Assembly (NCBI RefSeq): GCF_009184635.1
Contig: NZ_WELI01000005.1
Span: 62,001-126,000 of the forward strand
Origin: Rudanella paleaurantiibacter
Lineage (GTDB): Bacteria; Bacteroidota; Bacteroidia; Cytophagales; Spirosomataceae
Reading direction: 5' to 3'
Length of the DNA stretch: 64,000 nucleotides
The notes beneath the pieces are model-generated. The model was given only the letters and a program-made list of their open reading frames with translations, ran no database searches and was not told the origin of the DNA. Shown here one piece after another: positions 8,737 to 17,640 of this stretch. Position 1 is the first letter of the stretch. Every line of letters starts with the position of its first letter. The position numbers and the translations under genes are program-made.

Positions 8737-8979
8737 TCAATTTACCAGAATCTCTTTTTCTTCCTGATATTGCTGCCGACCATCGGACCAGTTGAGCCGG
8801 GCTCGCCAGCTCCCTTTGGCCAGTTGTGCCGTCGATACCACATGACGCGCTTTGCCCGACGGGGTGACACCCACGCAGATTTTCTCGTCGGCATCGTTGC
8901 TCCGGCAGAATGTCAGCTCGGCCCGCCGGAAATCGGGCAAGACAAACACAACAGATTGGGTGGCAGGTTCGAAGGTCAT
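8737..8979 (-). CDS. Small protein with a FixH-like C-terminal motif
   Basis: 80 residues from the ATG at 8977-8979 (an upstream start at 9021 is possible). The sequence contains RRAELTFCRSNDADEKICVG and the tail LAKGSWRARLNWSDGRQQYQ, which resembles the KG-x-W-x-x-x-L-x-W motif of FixH/CcoH-like periplasmic domains. There is no transmembrane helix or signal peptide, so it is not a complete FixH. It is the first gene before two USP genes, with a 38-base gap, and has a Crp/Fnr-like palindrome about 95 bases upstream. Function not known. Confidence 0.55.
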   Translation of the reverse strand: MTFEPATQSVVFVLPDFRRAELTFCRSNDADEKICVGVTPSGKARHVVSTAQLAKGSWRARLNWSDGRQQYQEEKEILVN

Positions 8980-9072
8980 GGTGATAAAGAGCTTAGTGAT
9001 CAAAACGTTGATTGACACCACAAAACTGCCCCCTGTCTGCCAGCTTCCCCATGACCACGCTTAGACATCCGT

Positions 9073-9086
9073 CTGATTTAGTTCAG
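9073..9086. promoter_or_regulatory. Possible Crp/Fnr-type palindrome upstream of the USP operon
   Basis: CTGATTTAGTTCAG has outer CTGA/TCAG symmetry and differs by one base from TGAY-N4-RTCA. It lies 94 bases before the first gene of the 8979-6983 operon. Weak on its own. Confidence 0.25.
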
Positions 9087-9180
9087 CCCGACACCTGCAC
9101 CGCATCAGGCAGAAACCGAAGGCGGTGAAGTAATTTTGTTGGATGGGTAAAAAAGTGAGGAAGGCCAGGCATTGCACAAC

Positions 9181-9210
9181 TAAAAACCAAAAACGATAAA
9201 CCATAAACTC
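9181..9210. repeat. AT-rich intergenic repeat of the AAACCATAAACT type
   Basis: A short degenerate run (AAAACCAAAAACGATAAACC and following ATAAACT) immediately before an ATG. Similar runs occur at 19061-19093 (inverse) and 54542-54580, also directly next to gene starts. Confidence 0.4.
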
Positions 9211-9212
9211 CC

Positions 9213-10322
9213 ATGACAACCCGGTTGCTCCTTCTTATTAGTTTGCTTTTGCCCTTGCAAAGTATAGGTCAATCGGCCGAAGACTGGACGCGGTTGCGCG
9301 GGTATGGCGAAAGCATCGGGGTCGAGCCGGTTTGCAAAACACCTTTGCCCGACCGAGCCTGCCTCACTACGTATCTTTCAGAGGTAATTTGGGGGAAGCC
9401 CAGCCGGCGGCTCGGGTATCAGGGTGTTACGCCACAAATGGATTCGGTACGGCTGGGGCAGCTTGTCGACCGCGTGATAGTAGGCGGCAACTGGCCTCCA
9501 CTGCTCGACTCCCTCGAATCGCACGACCCGCACTACCGGCAACTGAAAGAGTATTGCTGGCGCTGTTTGCTCGACGATTACGTGGGCGACTCGCTCACCA
9601 TTGAGCAGATCAAGGCCAGTTTGCACACCTACCGCTGGCTCAACCGGTTTCCGGCCGACAAACGGGTAATCGTGAACCTCCCGTCGGCTACCCTGCGGGT
9701 GATCGATCGGCAGGGCGAAACGAGACTCAGCAGCCGGGTGATTGTAGGCAAACGAAACACCCCGACGCCCGTATTTACGGCCCGCATCACCGACCTCGTT
9801 ACCTATCCGTACTGGAACGTACCCCGCTCCATTACCGAGAAAGAGCTGTTTCCGAAGATTAAACGAAATCCGGCCGCTATCGACGACATGAATATGCAGG
9901 TGATCGACAGCAAAGGACAGGTAGTTGACCCCACCACCATAAACTGGGCCGCGCTCACGCCGAAAACGTTTCCGTACCGGCTCCGGCAGTCCACGGGTTG
10001 CGACAATGCCCTGGGCCTGATGAAGTTTAACCTCGGCAGCCCTTACGATATTTACCTGCACGACACCAACGCCCGGCACCTCTTCAAAAATGAAAACCGG
10101 TGGCTGAGTCACGGCTGCGTTCGGGTTGAGAAACCCGTAGAGCTGGCCAACGAATTACTGGGCTCCAACCGGTTTACGCCCGCGTACCTGAACAGCTGCC
10201 TCAAGGCCAAAACACCCCTAACGATTCGGCTGCCCCGGCCGGTGCCTGTTTTTATCATCTACAACATTCTGGACATCGACGAAGCCGGAGCCGTACGGGT
10301 GTACCGCGACGTGTACCGCTAA
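9213..10322 (+). CDS. L,D-transpeptidase (YkuD domain), exported
   Basis: 369 residues with an N-terminal signal peptide (MTTRLLLLISLLLPL then QSIGQS). A helical peptidoglycan-binding-like region (about 70-140) precedes the YkuD catalytic domain, which starts around KRVIVNLPSATLRVID. The active-site motif is SHGCVRVEKP, with His300 and Cys302. It cross-links peptidoglycan stem peptides (3-3 bonds) or anchors proteins to the wall, in the periplasm. It appears to be transcribed alone, with a helical hypothetical gene downstream. An AT-rich repeat lies right before its start. Confidence 0.9.
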   Translation: MTTRLLLLISLLLPLQSIGQSAEDWTRLRGYGESIGVEPVCKTPLPDRACLTTYLSEVIWGKPSRRLGYQGVTPQMDSVRLGQLVDRVIVGGNWPPLLDSLESHDPHYRQLKEYCWRCLLDDYVGDSLTIEQIKASLHTYRWLNRFPADKRVIVNLPSATLRVIDRQGETRLSSRVIVGKRNTPTPVFTARITDLVTYPYWNVPRSITEKELFPKIKRNPAAIDDMNMQVIDSKGQVVDPTTINWAALTPKTFPYRLRQSTGCDNALGLMKFNLGSPYDIYLHDTNARHLFKNENRWLSHGCVRVEKPVELANELLGSNRFTPAYLNSCLKAKTPLTIRLPRPVPVFIIYNILDIDEAGAVRVYRDVYR

Positions 10323-10450
10323 GCCAGGCACGGGTAAGAATCAGCCGTTTGGCTGACGGAGCGCAGGAAATGAGTTGGACCAACGGGCTAACTATGCAGT
10401 CGGAACCTGAATTAAGTTCCGAAACCCAACGCCAATACGCCAACTCCCGC

Positions 10451-10849
10451 ATGAAAACCGAACAACTCAACTACCTGTCGCATCAGCACATCGAAGTACG
10501 CCTTTGGCACGAGGAAATCACGTTTGTTCAGGTCGAGCTGCCTCTGCTCGAAAAAATGTTCGACCTCCTCGACCGGCAGGCACTAACCCCCGAAGCGCAG
10601 AAACAATTCGACGCACTCAAAAGCCATATCGCGCACTTCTACCGTCTCATTCCGCGACTTAGCGGAGATATTGAGGAGTACGATCAGACGGTGGTTCAAT
10701 CCTGGCAGAACAAACAGGCCGTACCCGCTGGGCTACGGCGCGACCACCGCTACATTCGGCAGGAGATGGATGATTTTCACGCCGACTATACCCGCATGAA
10801 ACGCGAGCTGCGCGCTTTTGTGGCCTTGCACGAATCCTTTTTTGTGTAG
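10451..10849 (+). CDS. Hypothetical helical protein
   Basis: 132 residues from the ATG at 10451; in-frame starts at 10349 and 10394 would add poorly structured residues. It is rich in charged and aromatic residues with long predicted helices (HIEVRLWHEEITFVQVELPL, HYRYIRQEMDDFHADYTRMK-like end) and no signal peptide. It looks like a four-helix cytoplasmic protein, of the kind seen in small hypothetical proteins of this order. No known domain recognised. A strong terminator follows 23 bases after the stop. Confidence 0.65.
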   Translation: MKTEQLNYLSHQHIEVRLWHEEITFVQVELPLLEKMFDLLDRQALTPEAQKQFDALKSHIAHFYRLIPRLSGDIEEYDQTVVQSWQNKQAVPAGLRRDHRYIRQEMDDFHADYTRMKRELRAFVALHESFFV

Positions 10850-10872
10850 TTTTTATTTACCCCCGTAACGCA

Positions 10873-10905
10873 AACGACCACCCGGCTGGGTGGTCGTTCT
10901 TTTTT
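10873..10905 (+). terminator. Intrinsic terminator
   Basis: AACGACCACCC at 10873-10883 pairs exactly with GGGTGGTCGTT at 10888-10898, followed by CTTTTTT. It ends the 10451-10849 transcript. Confidence 0.9.
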
Positions 10906-10934
10906 CAAGATCTATTGTTCGTCAATTGGGCGTT

Positions 10935-11330
10935 TCAATGCCCGGCCGGGGCGGGTTCTTTTTTAGCCGCCGGGTCATACCCCACAAAAATATTAATCCA
11001 GGTACGCCGGGCTATCCGGAAGAAAAAGGGCGTCAGCAGCACGAGCGCGGGCAACAATCCCCACAGCAGGTCGACAGGGTCAACGTCGAGAAACACAACA
11101 AACAGGAAAAACGACGTCACGATGGTGGCCACGTACAAAGCGTAGCTCACGTACATCGAACCGAAATAAAAGCCCGGCTCCGGCTCAAAACGCTGCCCAC
11201 AGGCGTGGCAGTGCGTGTGCATCTGATCGAACTCCCGGCTAAACGCGGTTGCACTGGTAAACATATCCCCCTCGTGGCAACGAGGGCATTTATTGAATAA
11301 GATGCTATACAGCTTGGTGCCTTTCAACAT
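10935..11330 (-). CDS. DUF983 family membrane protein
   Basis: 131 residues. The ATG at 11328-11330 is chosen because the family starts there (MLKGTKLYSILFNKCPRCHE). Two CxxC pairs (CPRC and CHAC) form a zinc-ribbon-like N-terminal part, and two transmembrane helices follow (YVSYALYVATIVTSFFLFVV and the LLWGLLPALVLLTPFFF region). DUF983 proteins are common in Bacteroidota and alphaproteobacteria, but their function is not established. Single gene on the minus strand, convergent with the 10451 gene. Confidence 0.85.
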   Translation of the reverse strand: MLKGTKLYSILFNKCPRCHEGDMFTSATAFSREFDQMHTHCHACGQRFEPEPGFYFGSMYVSYALYVATIVTSFFLFVVFLDVDPVDLLWGLLPALVLLTPFFFRIARRTWINIFVGYDPAAKKEPAPAGH

Positions 11331-11556
11331 GACGGCAGGTGATGCAGGGCTCCCATTCAGAGCCCCTTGGTTGTGGGTTATTATCAATAACAAAGGTCAC
11401 TGATTACGCAGTACATAGCCAGTCACAAACGCGGACATTCGTAGTACAAATCAACGATTTTCATTATAGCGACCGGGGGCTCTATTAAACTGAAGCGGGC
11501 TGAATTTGCCGCCTGTAATTACCTGTTGGCAAACTCAGCCCGTTTAATCGTTGCAC

Positions 11557-12969
11557 TTAGAGCAACGTGGTAGGGCACACATAATCAGTCAGTGTGAGTT
11601 TACCGGTTGCCTTGATGGCGGCAAAACCACCGGCCACCTCCACGAGATTCTCGAATCCACGCGCTCGCAGAATCGATGCGGCTGTCATAGACCGATACCC
11701 GCTGCCACAATGCAGGTAGTACGTTTCGGCCCGGTTCAGTTGCGCCATGTTGGCGTTGATAAAGTCGAGGGGAAAATTCTCGGCACCCACCACATGCTCC
11801 GACTCAAACTCGCTCCGACGGCGAACGTCGAGCACCTTTAGATCGGGTTGGGCAGCGAACCGGTCGGCAAAGTCCCCGGCCGAAATAGACTCGATCGTGT
11901 CGGCCGGTCGGCCATCAGCAACCCAGGCAGCAAAACCACCCTGCAAATACCCAATGCAATTGTCGTACCCCACGCGGGCGAGCCGCAGCACGGCTTCCTC
12001 TTCGCGGCCTTCGGGCGCAACGAGCAGAATGGGTTGCTTCAGGTCGGTCACGAGTGTACCTACCCAACCGGCAAACTGCCCTTCGAGACCGATATTAATC
12101 GCGTTGGGAATAAACCCTTTCGCAAACGTCTGCGCATCCCGCACGTCGAGCACCAGAGCCTCAACCTCATTGGCGGCTGCCTCAAAGGCCCCCGGCGACA
12201 ACGCCTGCGTACCCTGCTTCAACACCGTGTCGACGCTATCATAGCCCATTTTGTTGAGCACCGCATTTTTGGGAAAATACTGCGGGGGCGTGTTCAGCCC
12301 GGTGAGTACCTCGCGCACAAACTCCGCTTTCGCTTTGGCCTGCAACGCGTAATTGAATCGCTTCTGGTTACCCAAGGTATCGGTTGTTTCCTTACTCATA
12401 TTCTTGCCGCAGGCCGAACCGGCCCCGTGACCGGGGTACACAATAAGGCTGTCGGGCAGGGGCAGAATTTTGGTGTACAGGCTGTCGTATAAATACCCGG
12501 CGAGGTCTTCGCGGCTCAAATCTGACTTAACGGCCAGGTCGGGGCGCCCCACATCACCGATAAACAGGGTGTCGCCGGTAAAAATGGCCTGCTCCTGTCC
12601 GGCTTCGTCGATGAGCAGGAACGTACTCGATTCCATCGTATGCCCCGGTGTGTGCAGCACTTTTATCTGCACCCTACCCAGCGTCAGAATCTCGCCATCC
12701 TGCGCAATGTGGGCGTCGTAGTTGGGCTGCGCCGTGGGGCCAAAGACAATGGTAGCCCCGGTTTTGGCAGCCAGCTCAAGGTGGCCCGACACAAAATCGG
12801 CGTGGAAGTGGGTTTCCAGCACGTACTTGATCCGGGCGCCGTCGGCAGTGGCCCGGTCAATGTACGGTTGCGGTTCGCGGAGGGGGTCGATGATGGCGAC
12901 CTCACCGGCTGACTCGATATAATAAGCGGCTTCGGCCAGACAGCCGGTATAAATTTGTTCGATTTTCAT
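11557..12969 (-). CDS. CstB-like persulfide dioxygenase / double rhodanese fusion
   Basis: 470 residues. Residues 1-240 form a metallo-beta-lactamase-fold domain with ligands His54, His56 and Asp58 (THFHADFVSG), LHTPGHTMES and FTGDTLF. It corresponds to the ETHE1-type persulfide dioxygenase that oxidises glutathione or CoA persulfide to sulfite. Two rhodanese-like domains follow. The first lacks the catalytic Cys (ILLVAPEGREEEAV), the second has it (YYLHCGSGYRSMTAA). The order dioxygenase, dead rhodanese, active rhodanese is that of Staphylococcus CstB. It would convert persulfides to thiosulfate and protect against sulfide stress. The palindromes at 13028-13063 lie in its promoter region. 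Confidence 0.88.
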   Translation of the reverse strand: MKIEQIYTGCLAEAAYYIESAGEVAIIDPLREPQPYIDRATADGARIKYVLETHFHADFVSGHLELAAKTGATIVFGPTAQPNYDAHIAQDGEILTLGRVQIKVLHTPGHTMESSTFLLIDEAGQEQAIFTGDTLFIGDVGRPDLAVKSDLSREDLAGYLYDSLYTKILPLPDSLIVYPGHGAGSACGKNMSKETTDTLGNQKRFNYALQAKAKAEFVREVLTGLNTPPQYFPKNAVLNKMGYDSVDTVLKQGTQALSPGAFEAAANEVEALVLDVRDAQTFAKGFIPNAINIGLEGQFAGWVGTLVTDLKQPILLVAPEGREEEAVLRLARVGYDNCIGYLQGGFAAWVADGRPADTIESISAGDFADRFAAQPDLKVLDVRRRSEFESEHVVGAENFPLDFINANMAQLNRAETYYLHCGSGYRSMTAASILRARGFENLVEVAGGFAAIKATGKLTLTDYVCPTTLL

Positions 12970-13027
12970 GGTAGTTGCTCTGTTGAATTAACTACCCAAA
13001 AGTGGCCGATGCCGAGGGGGTATTCCG

Positions 13028-13063
13028 TGATAAATGTTACAAAACCGGGCTGATTAAAATCAG
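13028..13063. promoter_or_regulatory. Two Crp/Fnr-type sites before the CstB-like gene
   Basis: TGATAAATGTTACA at 13028-13041 is nearly the same as the site before tauE (20175-20188, TGACAAATGTTACA). CTGATTAAAATCAG at 13050-13063 contains TGAT-N4-ATCA, the core of a classical Fnr box. Both lie 59-94 bases before the ATG at 12969. Confidence 0.5.
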
Positions 13064-13082
13064 GCATTTACCCCCACTCAAA

Positions 13083-13319
13083 TCATTTCTTACCGAAGCG
13101 ATACCAAATCGAGAAGCCAATCAGACCCAGCCAGGGAGCCCCGTGCATGAGCAGGTCGCCCCAGTCTACGAGCTGCATGCCCACGGCTCCGCCCAGCACC
13201 CAGCGAAGTTTACCCAGCAGATGCGGTTCGGGCACGAAGGGGGCCAAACCGAGTGTGAGCGACGCCAGTGTTAGTTGCTGGAAGGTCGGCTGTTTCCAAA
13301 GAGGTTGTTTTTGGTTCAT
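13083..13319 (-). CDS. Small two-helix membrane protein
   Basis: 78 residues: a short polar N-terminus, one hydrophobic helix around QLTLASLTLGLAPFVPEPHL, a GKLRWVLGGAVGMQLVDWGD linker and a second helix ending in WLGLIGFSIWYRFGKK. I recall similar sequences as small hypothetical membrane proteins in Bacteroidota, which supports it as a real gene. Its first 110 bases overlap, in a different frame, the end of the sterol desaturase gene upstream. Function unknown. Confidence 0.7.
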   Translation of the reverse strand: MNQKQPLWKQPTFQQLTLASLTLGLAPFVPEPHLLGKLRWVLGGAVGMQLVDWGDLLMHGAPWLGLIGFSIWYRFGKK

Positions 13320-14199
13320 GAGGTTGGGAAGTGGGTTGAAGCGACAAGCCCAATTGGCCCGTCAGGGTACGCGGAAATGTGTCGAGCCCCGGAAACCCGA
13401 GTTTCAGGTGACTGTCGACGTAAGGCTCGTGGGCTGTACCGAACAGATAATCCCAGATACTCAACGTGATGCCGTAGTTGATTCCGGTGGGGTGGTCGTC
13501 GGGCATTACCTCGGCATGATGCCACAGGTGCATTTGCGGACTATTGAACAGATACCGCAACGGCCCCAGGGGTAGGTTGATATTGGCGTGGTTGAAATGT
13601 CCCACGGCCAATGTAAAGAGGTGTACCACAAAGAAATCGCTGATACCAAACCCGATCATCGCCAGCGGAATGTACTCAAACACGCGGTAAATGACTGTTT
13701 CCATCCAGTGATACCGCAGGTGCGCGGCAAACCCCATCTGCTCCACGCTATGATGTACCTTATGGAATGTCCACATCCAGGGCACCCGATGGAGCAACCG
13801 ATGCACGTTCCACTGCACAAAATCGCGGACAATGAACAAGGTAAACAATTGCGCCCAGACCGACCAGCTCTGTATATTGATGGCCACCAGGTTCCGAATG
13901 CCCAACTGCGCCAGCGCATCCGAAACTATCAGCACGCCCACGTTCGACACGGCATTGTAGCCGACCAGCGAGAACAGAAAGAAATTGAAGAACAGGTAGA
14001 ACAAGTCCAGGAAGAAATCCTGCCGCAGCACCGGCTGATCCCGGCGCCAGGGGAAAAGCAGCTCGAGCCCCCACACGGCCAGCGACAGGCCGACCAGCGC
14101 ATAGAAATAGTTGTGCCAGCCGGGATTGGCTATCTCGTGCACCAGATACCGGGCGTAGCCCGAGTACCCATCGACAAAGGCCTGAATGTACCGTTCCAT
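13210..14199 (-). CDS. Sterol desaturase / fatty acid hydroxylase family protein
   Basis: 329 residues, integral membrane with about four helices. The di-iron histidine clusters of the fatty-acid hydroxylase superfamily are present: HRLLH (near 134), HKVHH (near 146) and HLWHH (near 224). Members insert hydroxyls or double bonds into lipids with O2; the substrate here is unknown. The start lies 5 bases after the lipoprotein rhodanese stop, so the two are cotranscribed. The last roughly 45 residues (from LSLQPTSQPHEPK on) are low-complexity and overlap the 13319-13083 gene by 110 bases, suggesting that an ancestral stop was lost. Confidence 0.88.
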   Translation of the reverse strand: MERYIQAFVDGYSGYARYLVHEIANPGWHNYFYALVGLSLAVWGLELLFPWRRDQPVLRQDFFLDLFYLFFNFFLFSLVGYNAVSNVGVLIVSDALAQLGIRNLVAINIQSWSVWAQLFTLFIVRDFVQWNVHRLLHRVPWMWTFHKVHHSVEQMGFAAHLRYHWMETVIYRVFEYIPLAMIGFGISDFFVVHLFTLAVGHFNHANINLPLGPLRYLFNSPQMHLWHHAEVMPDDHPTGINYGITLSIWDYLFGTAHEPYVDSHLKLGFPGLDTFPRTLTGQLGLSLQPTSQPHEPKTTSLETADLPATNTGVAHTRFGPLRARTASAG

Positions 14200-14204
14200 G
14201 ACCC

Positions 14205-14597
14205 TCAGCGTAGTGGAACCACCGGATAGCCAGCCCCGATCCAGGCATCGATACCGCCAGTCAGGTTGTACACAACGCCAAACCCTTTCTGAGCCAGCAA
14301 CCGGGCGGCCTGCGCGCTGCGGCTACCCACCGCACAATAGACGTACACGGGGGTTGCTTTGTCGAGCCCGTCGAGCTGTTGCTCAAAATAGTCGCTACTG
14401 ATATCAATTTGCTGGGCACCGGGAATCACGCCCCCGCTTACTTCGGGGCCGGTGCGAACGTCGATGAGTTGGCGGGCGGCCGTACTGTCGAGGGCGGCTT
14501 TAAATTCGGCCGCCGTCATATCGATCACGGCCGTTTGCTTTGTTCCCGAGCTGCATCCGGGCAACCAGAGTACCAATAAGATCAGAAAAACACGCAT
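14205..14597 (-). CDS. Rhodanese-domain lipoprotein
   Basis: 130 residues from the ATG at 14595-14597, which gives a lipoprotein signal (MRVFLILLVLWLPGC, Cys15). One rhodanese domain with the active-site loop YCAVGSRS follows DVRTGPEVSGGVIPGAQQID. It would transfer sulfane sulfur in the periplasm or at a membrane face. First gene of a unit with the sterol desaturase (5-base gap). A near-perfect palindrome (14646-14661) sits about 50 bases upstream. Confidence 0.88.
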   Translation of the reverse strand: MRVFLILLVLWLPGCSSGTKQTAVIDMTAAEFKAALDSTAARQLIDVRTGPEVSGGVIPGAQQIDISSDYFEQQLDGLDKATPVYVYCAVGSRSAQAARLLAQKGFGVVYNLTGGIDAWIGAGYPVVPLR

Positions 14598-14645
14598 TGG
14601 ATGGGTTGTTTTCTGACAAAGCTCGTGGACCCACTCGTCTAACTT

Positions 14646-14661
14646 TGTGACACTTGTCACA
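14646..14661. promoter_or_regulatory. Crp/Fnr-type palindrome before the lipoprotein rhodanese gene
   Basis: TGTGACACTTGTCACA: seven bases on each side match in inverted order around CT. The core is TGAC-N4-GTCA. It lies 49 bases before the ATG at 14597. Confidence 0.55.
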
Positions 14662-14720
14662 CAAGGCAGCAAATTATGGGCAGGCAATACCAGCCGCTAT
14701 AGGGCAAGCGGCTCGATCGG

Positions 14721-14933
14721 TTAGGCAGATTTACGCACCCGGTTCGTTCGGATACCAAAGGGTAGGTACAACGGACAGAACCGAACCAGGCTCGTCAGTA
14801 AAAATACGCCAGCGAGCACCAGGCCCACTACGGACCAGATACCGCTCAGTGTACCTGTCGCTACTAAAGTAATTACCGCCAGCGCAACCAGTACGCGGAT
14901 AATCCGATCGGCAGAACCCATATTCGCTTTCAT
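14721..14933 (-). CDS. DUF2892 (YgaP transmembrane-like) protein
   Basis: 70 residues from the ATG at 14931-14933. NMGSADRIIRVLVALAVI is the family start, then a second helix (SGIWSVVGLVLAGVFLLTSL) and the closing RFCPLYLPFGI, with one Cys. The fold is the two-helix hairpin that in E. coli YgaP is fused to a rhodanese domain. Here it is separate but sits among rhodanese genes, which suggests a part in sulfane-sulfur or cyanide handling at the inner membrane. Confidence 0.85.
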   Translation of the reverse strand: MKANMGSADRIIRVLVALAVITLVATGTLSGIWSVVGLVLAGVFLLTSLVRFCPLYLPFGIRTNRVRKSA

Positions 14934-14982
14934 TGTCGTCTGTTTTTTGAACAAAGAAACTCGGCTATTACGTTACAGGCTG

Positions 14983-14994
14983 TGACAAATATCA
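14983..14994. promoter_or_regulatory. Crp/Fnr-type site before the DUF2892 gene
   Basis: TGACAAATATCA fits TGAY-N4-RTCA and lies 50 bases before the ATG at 14933. Confidence 0.45.
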
Positions 14995-15062
14995 GGCAAC
15001 CGGATGATATTCAACAAAATGACGTATATTCGAACGAGTATCACCCCTGACTCGAATCACAA

Positions 15063-15104
15063 AAAAGCGCGCACCGCCCGTATGCCGGGCTGATGCGCGC
15101 TTTT
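15063..15104 (-). terminator. Terminator after the split YeeE/YedE genes
   Basis: AAAAGCGCGCA and TGCGCGCTTTT form an 11-bp stem enclosing a smaller GCCCG/CGGGC stem. On the minus strand a T run follows, 18 bases after the stop at 15122. Confidence 0.8.
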
Positions 15105-15121
15105 CAATAGTTGCCAACTGC

Positions 15122-15607
15122 TTAGTGTGGCAACCGATCCCGCAGGAGTCCGTAGGTCCAGGTGCCAGCAATCGCACTCAGCAGCGTTACGATCACCACC
15201 AGATAGCCACTGCCAATCTGGGCAAACAACGGACCGGGGCAGGCCCCCGTCACGGCCCAGCCGAGACCAAACATCAGCCCCCCGTAAATTTGCCCTTTAT
15301 TGAACTTCTTCGGGTGAAATTCAACCGTCTCGCCCGACAGGGTTTTGACATTGAACCGCTTGATGATCCAGATCGACAGCATCCCGACGGCGATGGCCGA
15401 GCCAATGACCCCGTACATGTGAAAACTCTGGAGCCGGAACATTTCCTGAATCCGAAACCAGGAGATGATTTCGGCCTTTACGAAAACGATACCGAACAAA
15501 ATACCCACCACGGCGTATTTCAGGTGCACCAGCAGGCTCTCTTCCCGCTTCATATCATTGGGTGCATCGCACACCAATGGTTCTTTCATTTCTTCGACGT
15601 ATTGCAT
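15122..15607 (-). CDS. YeeE/YedE (DUF6691-type) transporter half, PmpB-like
   Basis: 161 residues, about four helices. The family motif GWAVTGACPGPLFAQIGSG contains the Cys-Pro at the presumed pore. It is the smaller half of a split YeeE/YedE transporter and starts 6 bases after the larger half. Such pairs (PmpA/PmpB, or TsuA-like when fused) move thiosulfate or other sulfur species through the inner membrane. Cotranscribed with the porin and the larger half. Confidence 0.87.
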   Translation of the reverse strand: MQYVEEMKEPLVCDAPNDMKREESLLVHLKYAVVGILFGIVFVKAEIISWFRIQEMFRLQSFHMYGVIGSAIAVGMLSIWIIKRFNVKTLSGETVEFHPKKFNKGQIYGGLMFGLGWAVTGACPGPLFAQIGSGYLVVIVTLLSAIAGTWTYGLLRDRLPH

Positions 15608-15613
15608 GATTGG

Positions 15614-16186
15614 TTACAGCAGTTTGAGGATGTAGGGTAAGATGAGGTGGGTCATGGCAAAGCCGCCTACCATAAAGCAGCAGGTTGCCACCACCGACGC
15701 CCATTGCAGATTAGAAATGCCCATGATGGCATGCCCCGACGTGCAACCGCCCGCCCAGCGGGTACCAAACCCTACCAGAAAACCACCCAGCACAAAAAAC
15801 ACAAACCCTTTGGGACTAAACAGGTTGGCCGTGTTGAACAGCTCCGTGGGCATCAGACCCGAAAAATCGGTCAGGCCCAGCGCCCGCAAATCAGCCATAG
15901 TAGCGGGCGCAATCACGATCGTGTCGGGATTAGCCAGCCATTGGGTTGCCACCAGACCGCCCAGCAGCACCCCGGCTACAAAAAACAGGTTCCACATTTC
16001 GCGCTTCCAGTTGTACTGAAAAAACGGAATCCCGGCTGGAATACAGGCCGCGCAGATATGCCGCAACGACGACGAGATACCAAAGGATTTGTTGCCAATC
16101 AGGAGCAACACCGGTACGGTAAGGCCGATCAATGGCCCGGCCACGTACCAGGGCCAGGGCTTTCGGATTAGTTCAAGAAACTCCAT
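15614..16186 (-). CDS. YeeE/YedE transporter half, PmpA-like
   Basis: 190 residues, four to five transmembrane helices. Family motifs are [10 protein letters not shown] near the middle and [18 protein letters not shown] near the end; the second includes the conserved Gly-Gly-Cys-Thr-Ser-Gly-His. With the following gene it makes a complete two-repeat YeeE/YedE unit, probably for thiosulfate or another sulfur anion. It starts 3 bases after the porin stop. Confidence 0.9.
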   Translation of the reverse strand: MEFLELIRKPWPWYVAGPLIGLTVPVLLLIGNKSFGISSSLRHICAACIPAGIPFFQYNWKREMWNLFFVAGVLLGGLVATQWLANPDTIVIAPATMADLRALGLTDFSGLMPTELFNTANLFSPKGFVFFVLGGFLVGFGTRWAGGCTSGHAIMGISNLQWASVVATCCFMVGGFAMTHLILPYILKLL

Positions 16187-16189
16187 AAC

Positions 16190-17575
16190 TCATAGGTGGT
16201 AATTAACAAGTACACTTAATTGACTCATATCAACCCGGTTGTACACATACCGGGGATTATTGTATGTAGGCCCCTGCGCCCCTTTATACACCCATAACAC
16301 CCCTGTTTCTAATCCGTTCAGATGGCCGGCAAAGGCATAGTTCAGATTCAGGTTCAGCTGGCCGTAGGCAGGCAGGCCGTATTTATTGAGGCTGTACCGC
16401 TTCACATCGGGCAGGTGGTAATACCCTGCCCCAACCTCGGCCCGGAACCGGGAACCGGGTGTCATAATCAAGTTGGCACTCAGGGCCGTCATATCGCCGG
16501 TACCTTCGCTACGTTCGCGGGTCAGAAACGTGTACCAGGGGTCACGGCCCCATTCGCGGGGCATCAGATACCGGCCCTCCGCCGTAATCCGGGTGGCATT
16601 GAGGTGAACCGTCCAGCGTGGGGTCTGGTACCCAACCCGCCCCGACACCGTGAGCGAGCGACTGCCGGGCGGTATGTACGCTTTGGTCCGTTCGGGGTTG
16701 CCCCCTTCGCCAACGGCCCACTGCCGCGCGGCCTGCACCCCCAGCAAAATTCCTCGTTTTGCCCCGGCTGGCAGGCTGGCGTCGGCCCGCAGATAACTCA
16801 TGTTGAACAGGTTAGCCACCCGCGTATCCCAGAGCTGCACCACTACCGGCCCGATTTTATGCGTCAGGCCAAGTTGTACAATATGCCCCGACCGGGTGTT
16901 GCCCGCGTATTGTGAAGCACGTCCCTCCGCATCTACGCCGACCCCGTGCTGCCCCACACTTTGCCCGATACCGTACCAACCGAGTGTAGACCGGGGCCCC
17001 ATACGCCACAAATAGTCAACCTGAACTCGGGTGTTAGGGGTCAGGTCGTACTGCCCCACCAGCCCTTCGACCATGGTGGGAGCCAACCGACCATCCTGCG
17101 GATTAATGAACGGGGAGCGGGGCAACTGCCGACCGACCGTGAGCGAGCCTTTCGAACCAAAGCGCCACTGCCCATACAGCGATTCAATGCGGTGCAGGAG
17201 CCGATGGCTGCCCGGCTGACGGAGATCAAACAGGGCCGCTTCGTACCGGTTAGGCTGATTGGTGAGTGGGTCGCGGGTGGCCAGGTCTGACGACAACAGG
17301 TTTTTGCTCACAAACACAGTGCCGCCCAGTTGCAAATGCCGAAACAGGACGGGGGTCTGATACCCCAGGCCCACACCCACACCCCAGGCATATGAATCGG
17401 TCAGGTCGGCCTTATTGTCGGTTGCCATAAACACTGATCGCGCCCGGATCGGAAACCGCTCGCGCGCCAGCCACCGATTGACCGTGCGAAGCGTATCGGG
17501 GGGCTCAGCCCGGCTTACCAAACTTACCCCCAACACCCCCACACTAAGCCCTAACCTCCAAAATCGTCTGGCCAT
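16190..17575 (-). CDS. OprD-like outer-membrane porin
   Basis: 461 residues with a signal peptide (cleavage after the SRAE region) and alternating beta strands through the whole length, ending in the aromatic-rich [11 protein letters not shown] typical of beta-barrels. Motifs such as [17 protein letters not shown] and [17 protein letters not shown] fit the OprD/DUF1302-like porin group. Because it is followed at 3 and 6 bases by the two YeeE/YedE halves, it probably admits the same sulfur anion through the outer membrane. Substrate is inferred from context. Confidence 0.75.
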   Translation of the reverse strand: MARRFWRLGLSVGVLGVSLVSRAEPPDTLRTVNRWLARERFPIRARSVFMATDNKADLTDSYAWGVGVGLGYQTPVLFRHLQLGGTVFVSKNLLSSDLATRDPLTNQPNRYEAALFDLRQPGSHRLLHRIESLYGQWRFGSKGSLTVGRQLPRSPFINPQDGRLAPTMVEGLVGQYDLTPNTRVQVDYLWRMGPRSTLGWYGIGQSVGQHGVGVDAEGRASQYAGNTRSGHIVQLGLTHKIGPVVVQLWDTRVANLFNMSYLRADASLPAGAKRGILLGVQAARQWAVGEGGNPERTKAYIPPGSRSLTVSGRVGYQTPRWTVHLNATRITAEGRYLMPREWGRDPWYTFLTRERSEGTGDMTALSANLIMTPGSRFRAEVGAGYYHLPDVKRYSLNKYGLPAYGQLNLNLNYAFAGHLNGLETGVLWVYKGAQGPTYNNPRYVYNRVDMSQLSVLVNYHL

Positions 17576-17640
17576 TACCCGTTCCCCTTATTAATCCAGT
17601 CAAGTTACCCGCACAAAACGCAAGCCGCGCCATTCGGGTT

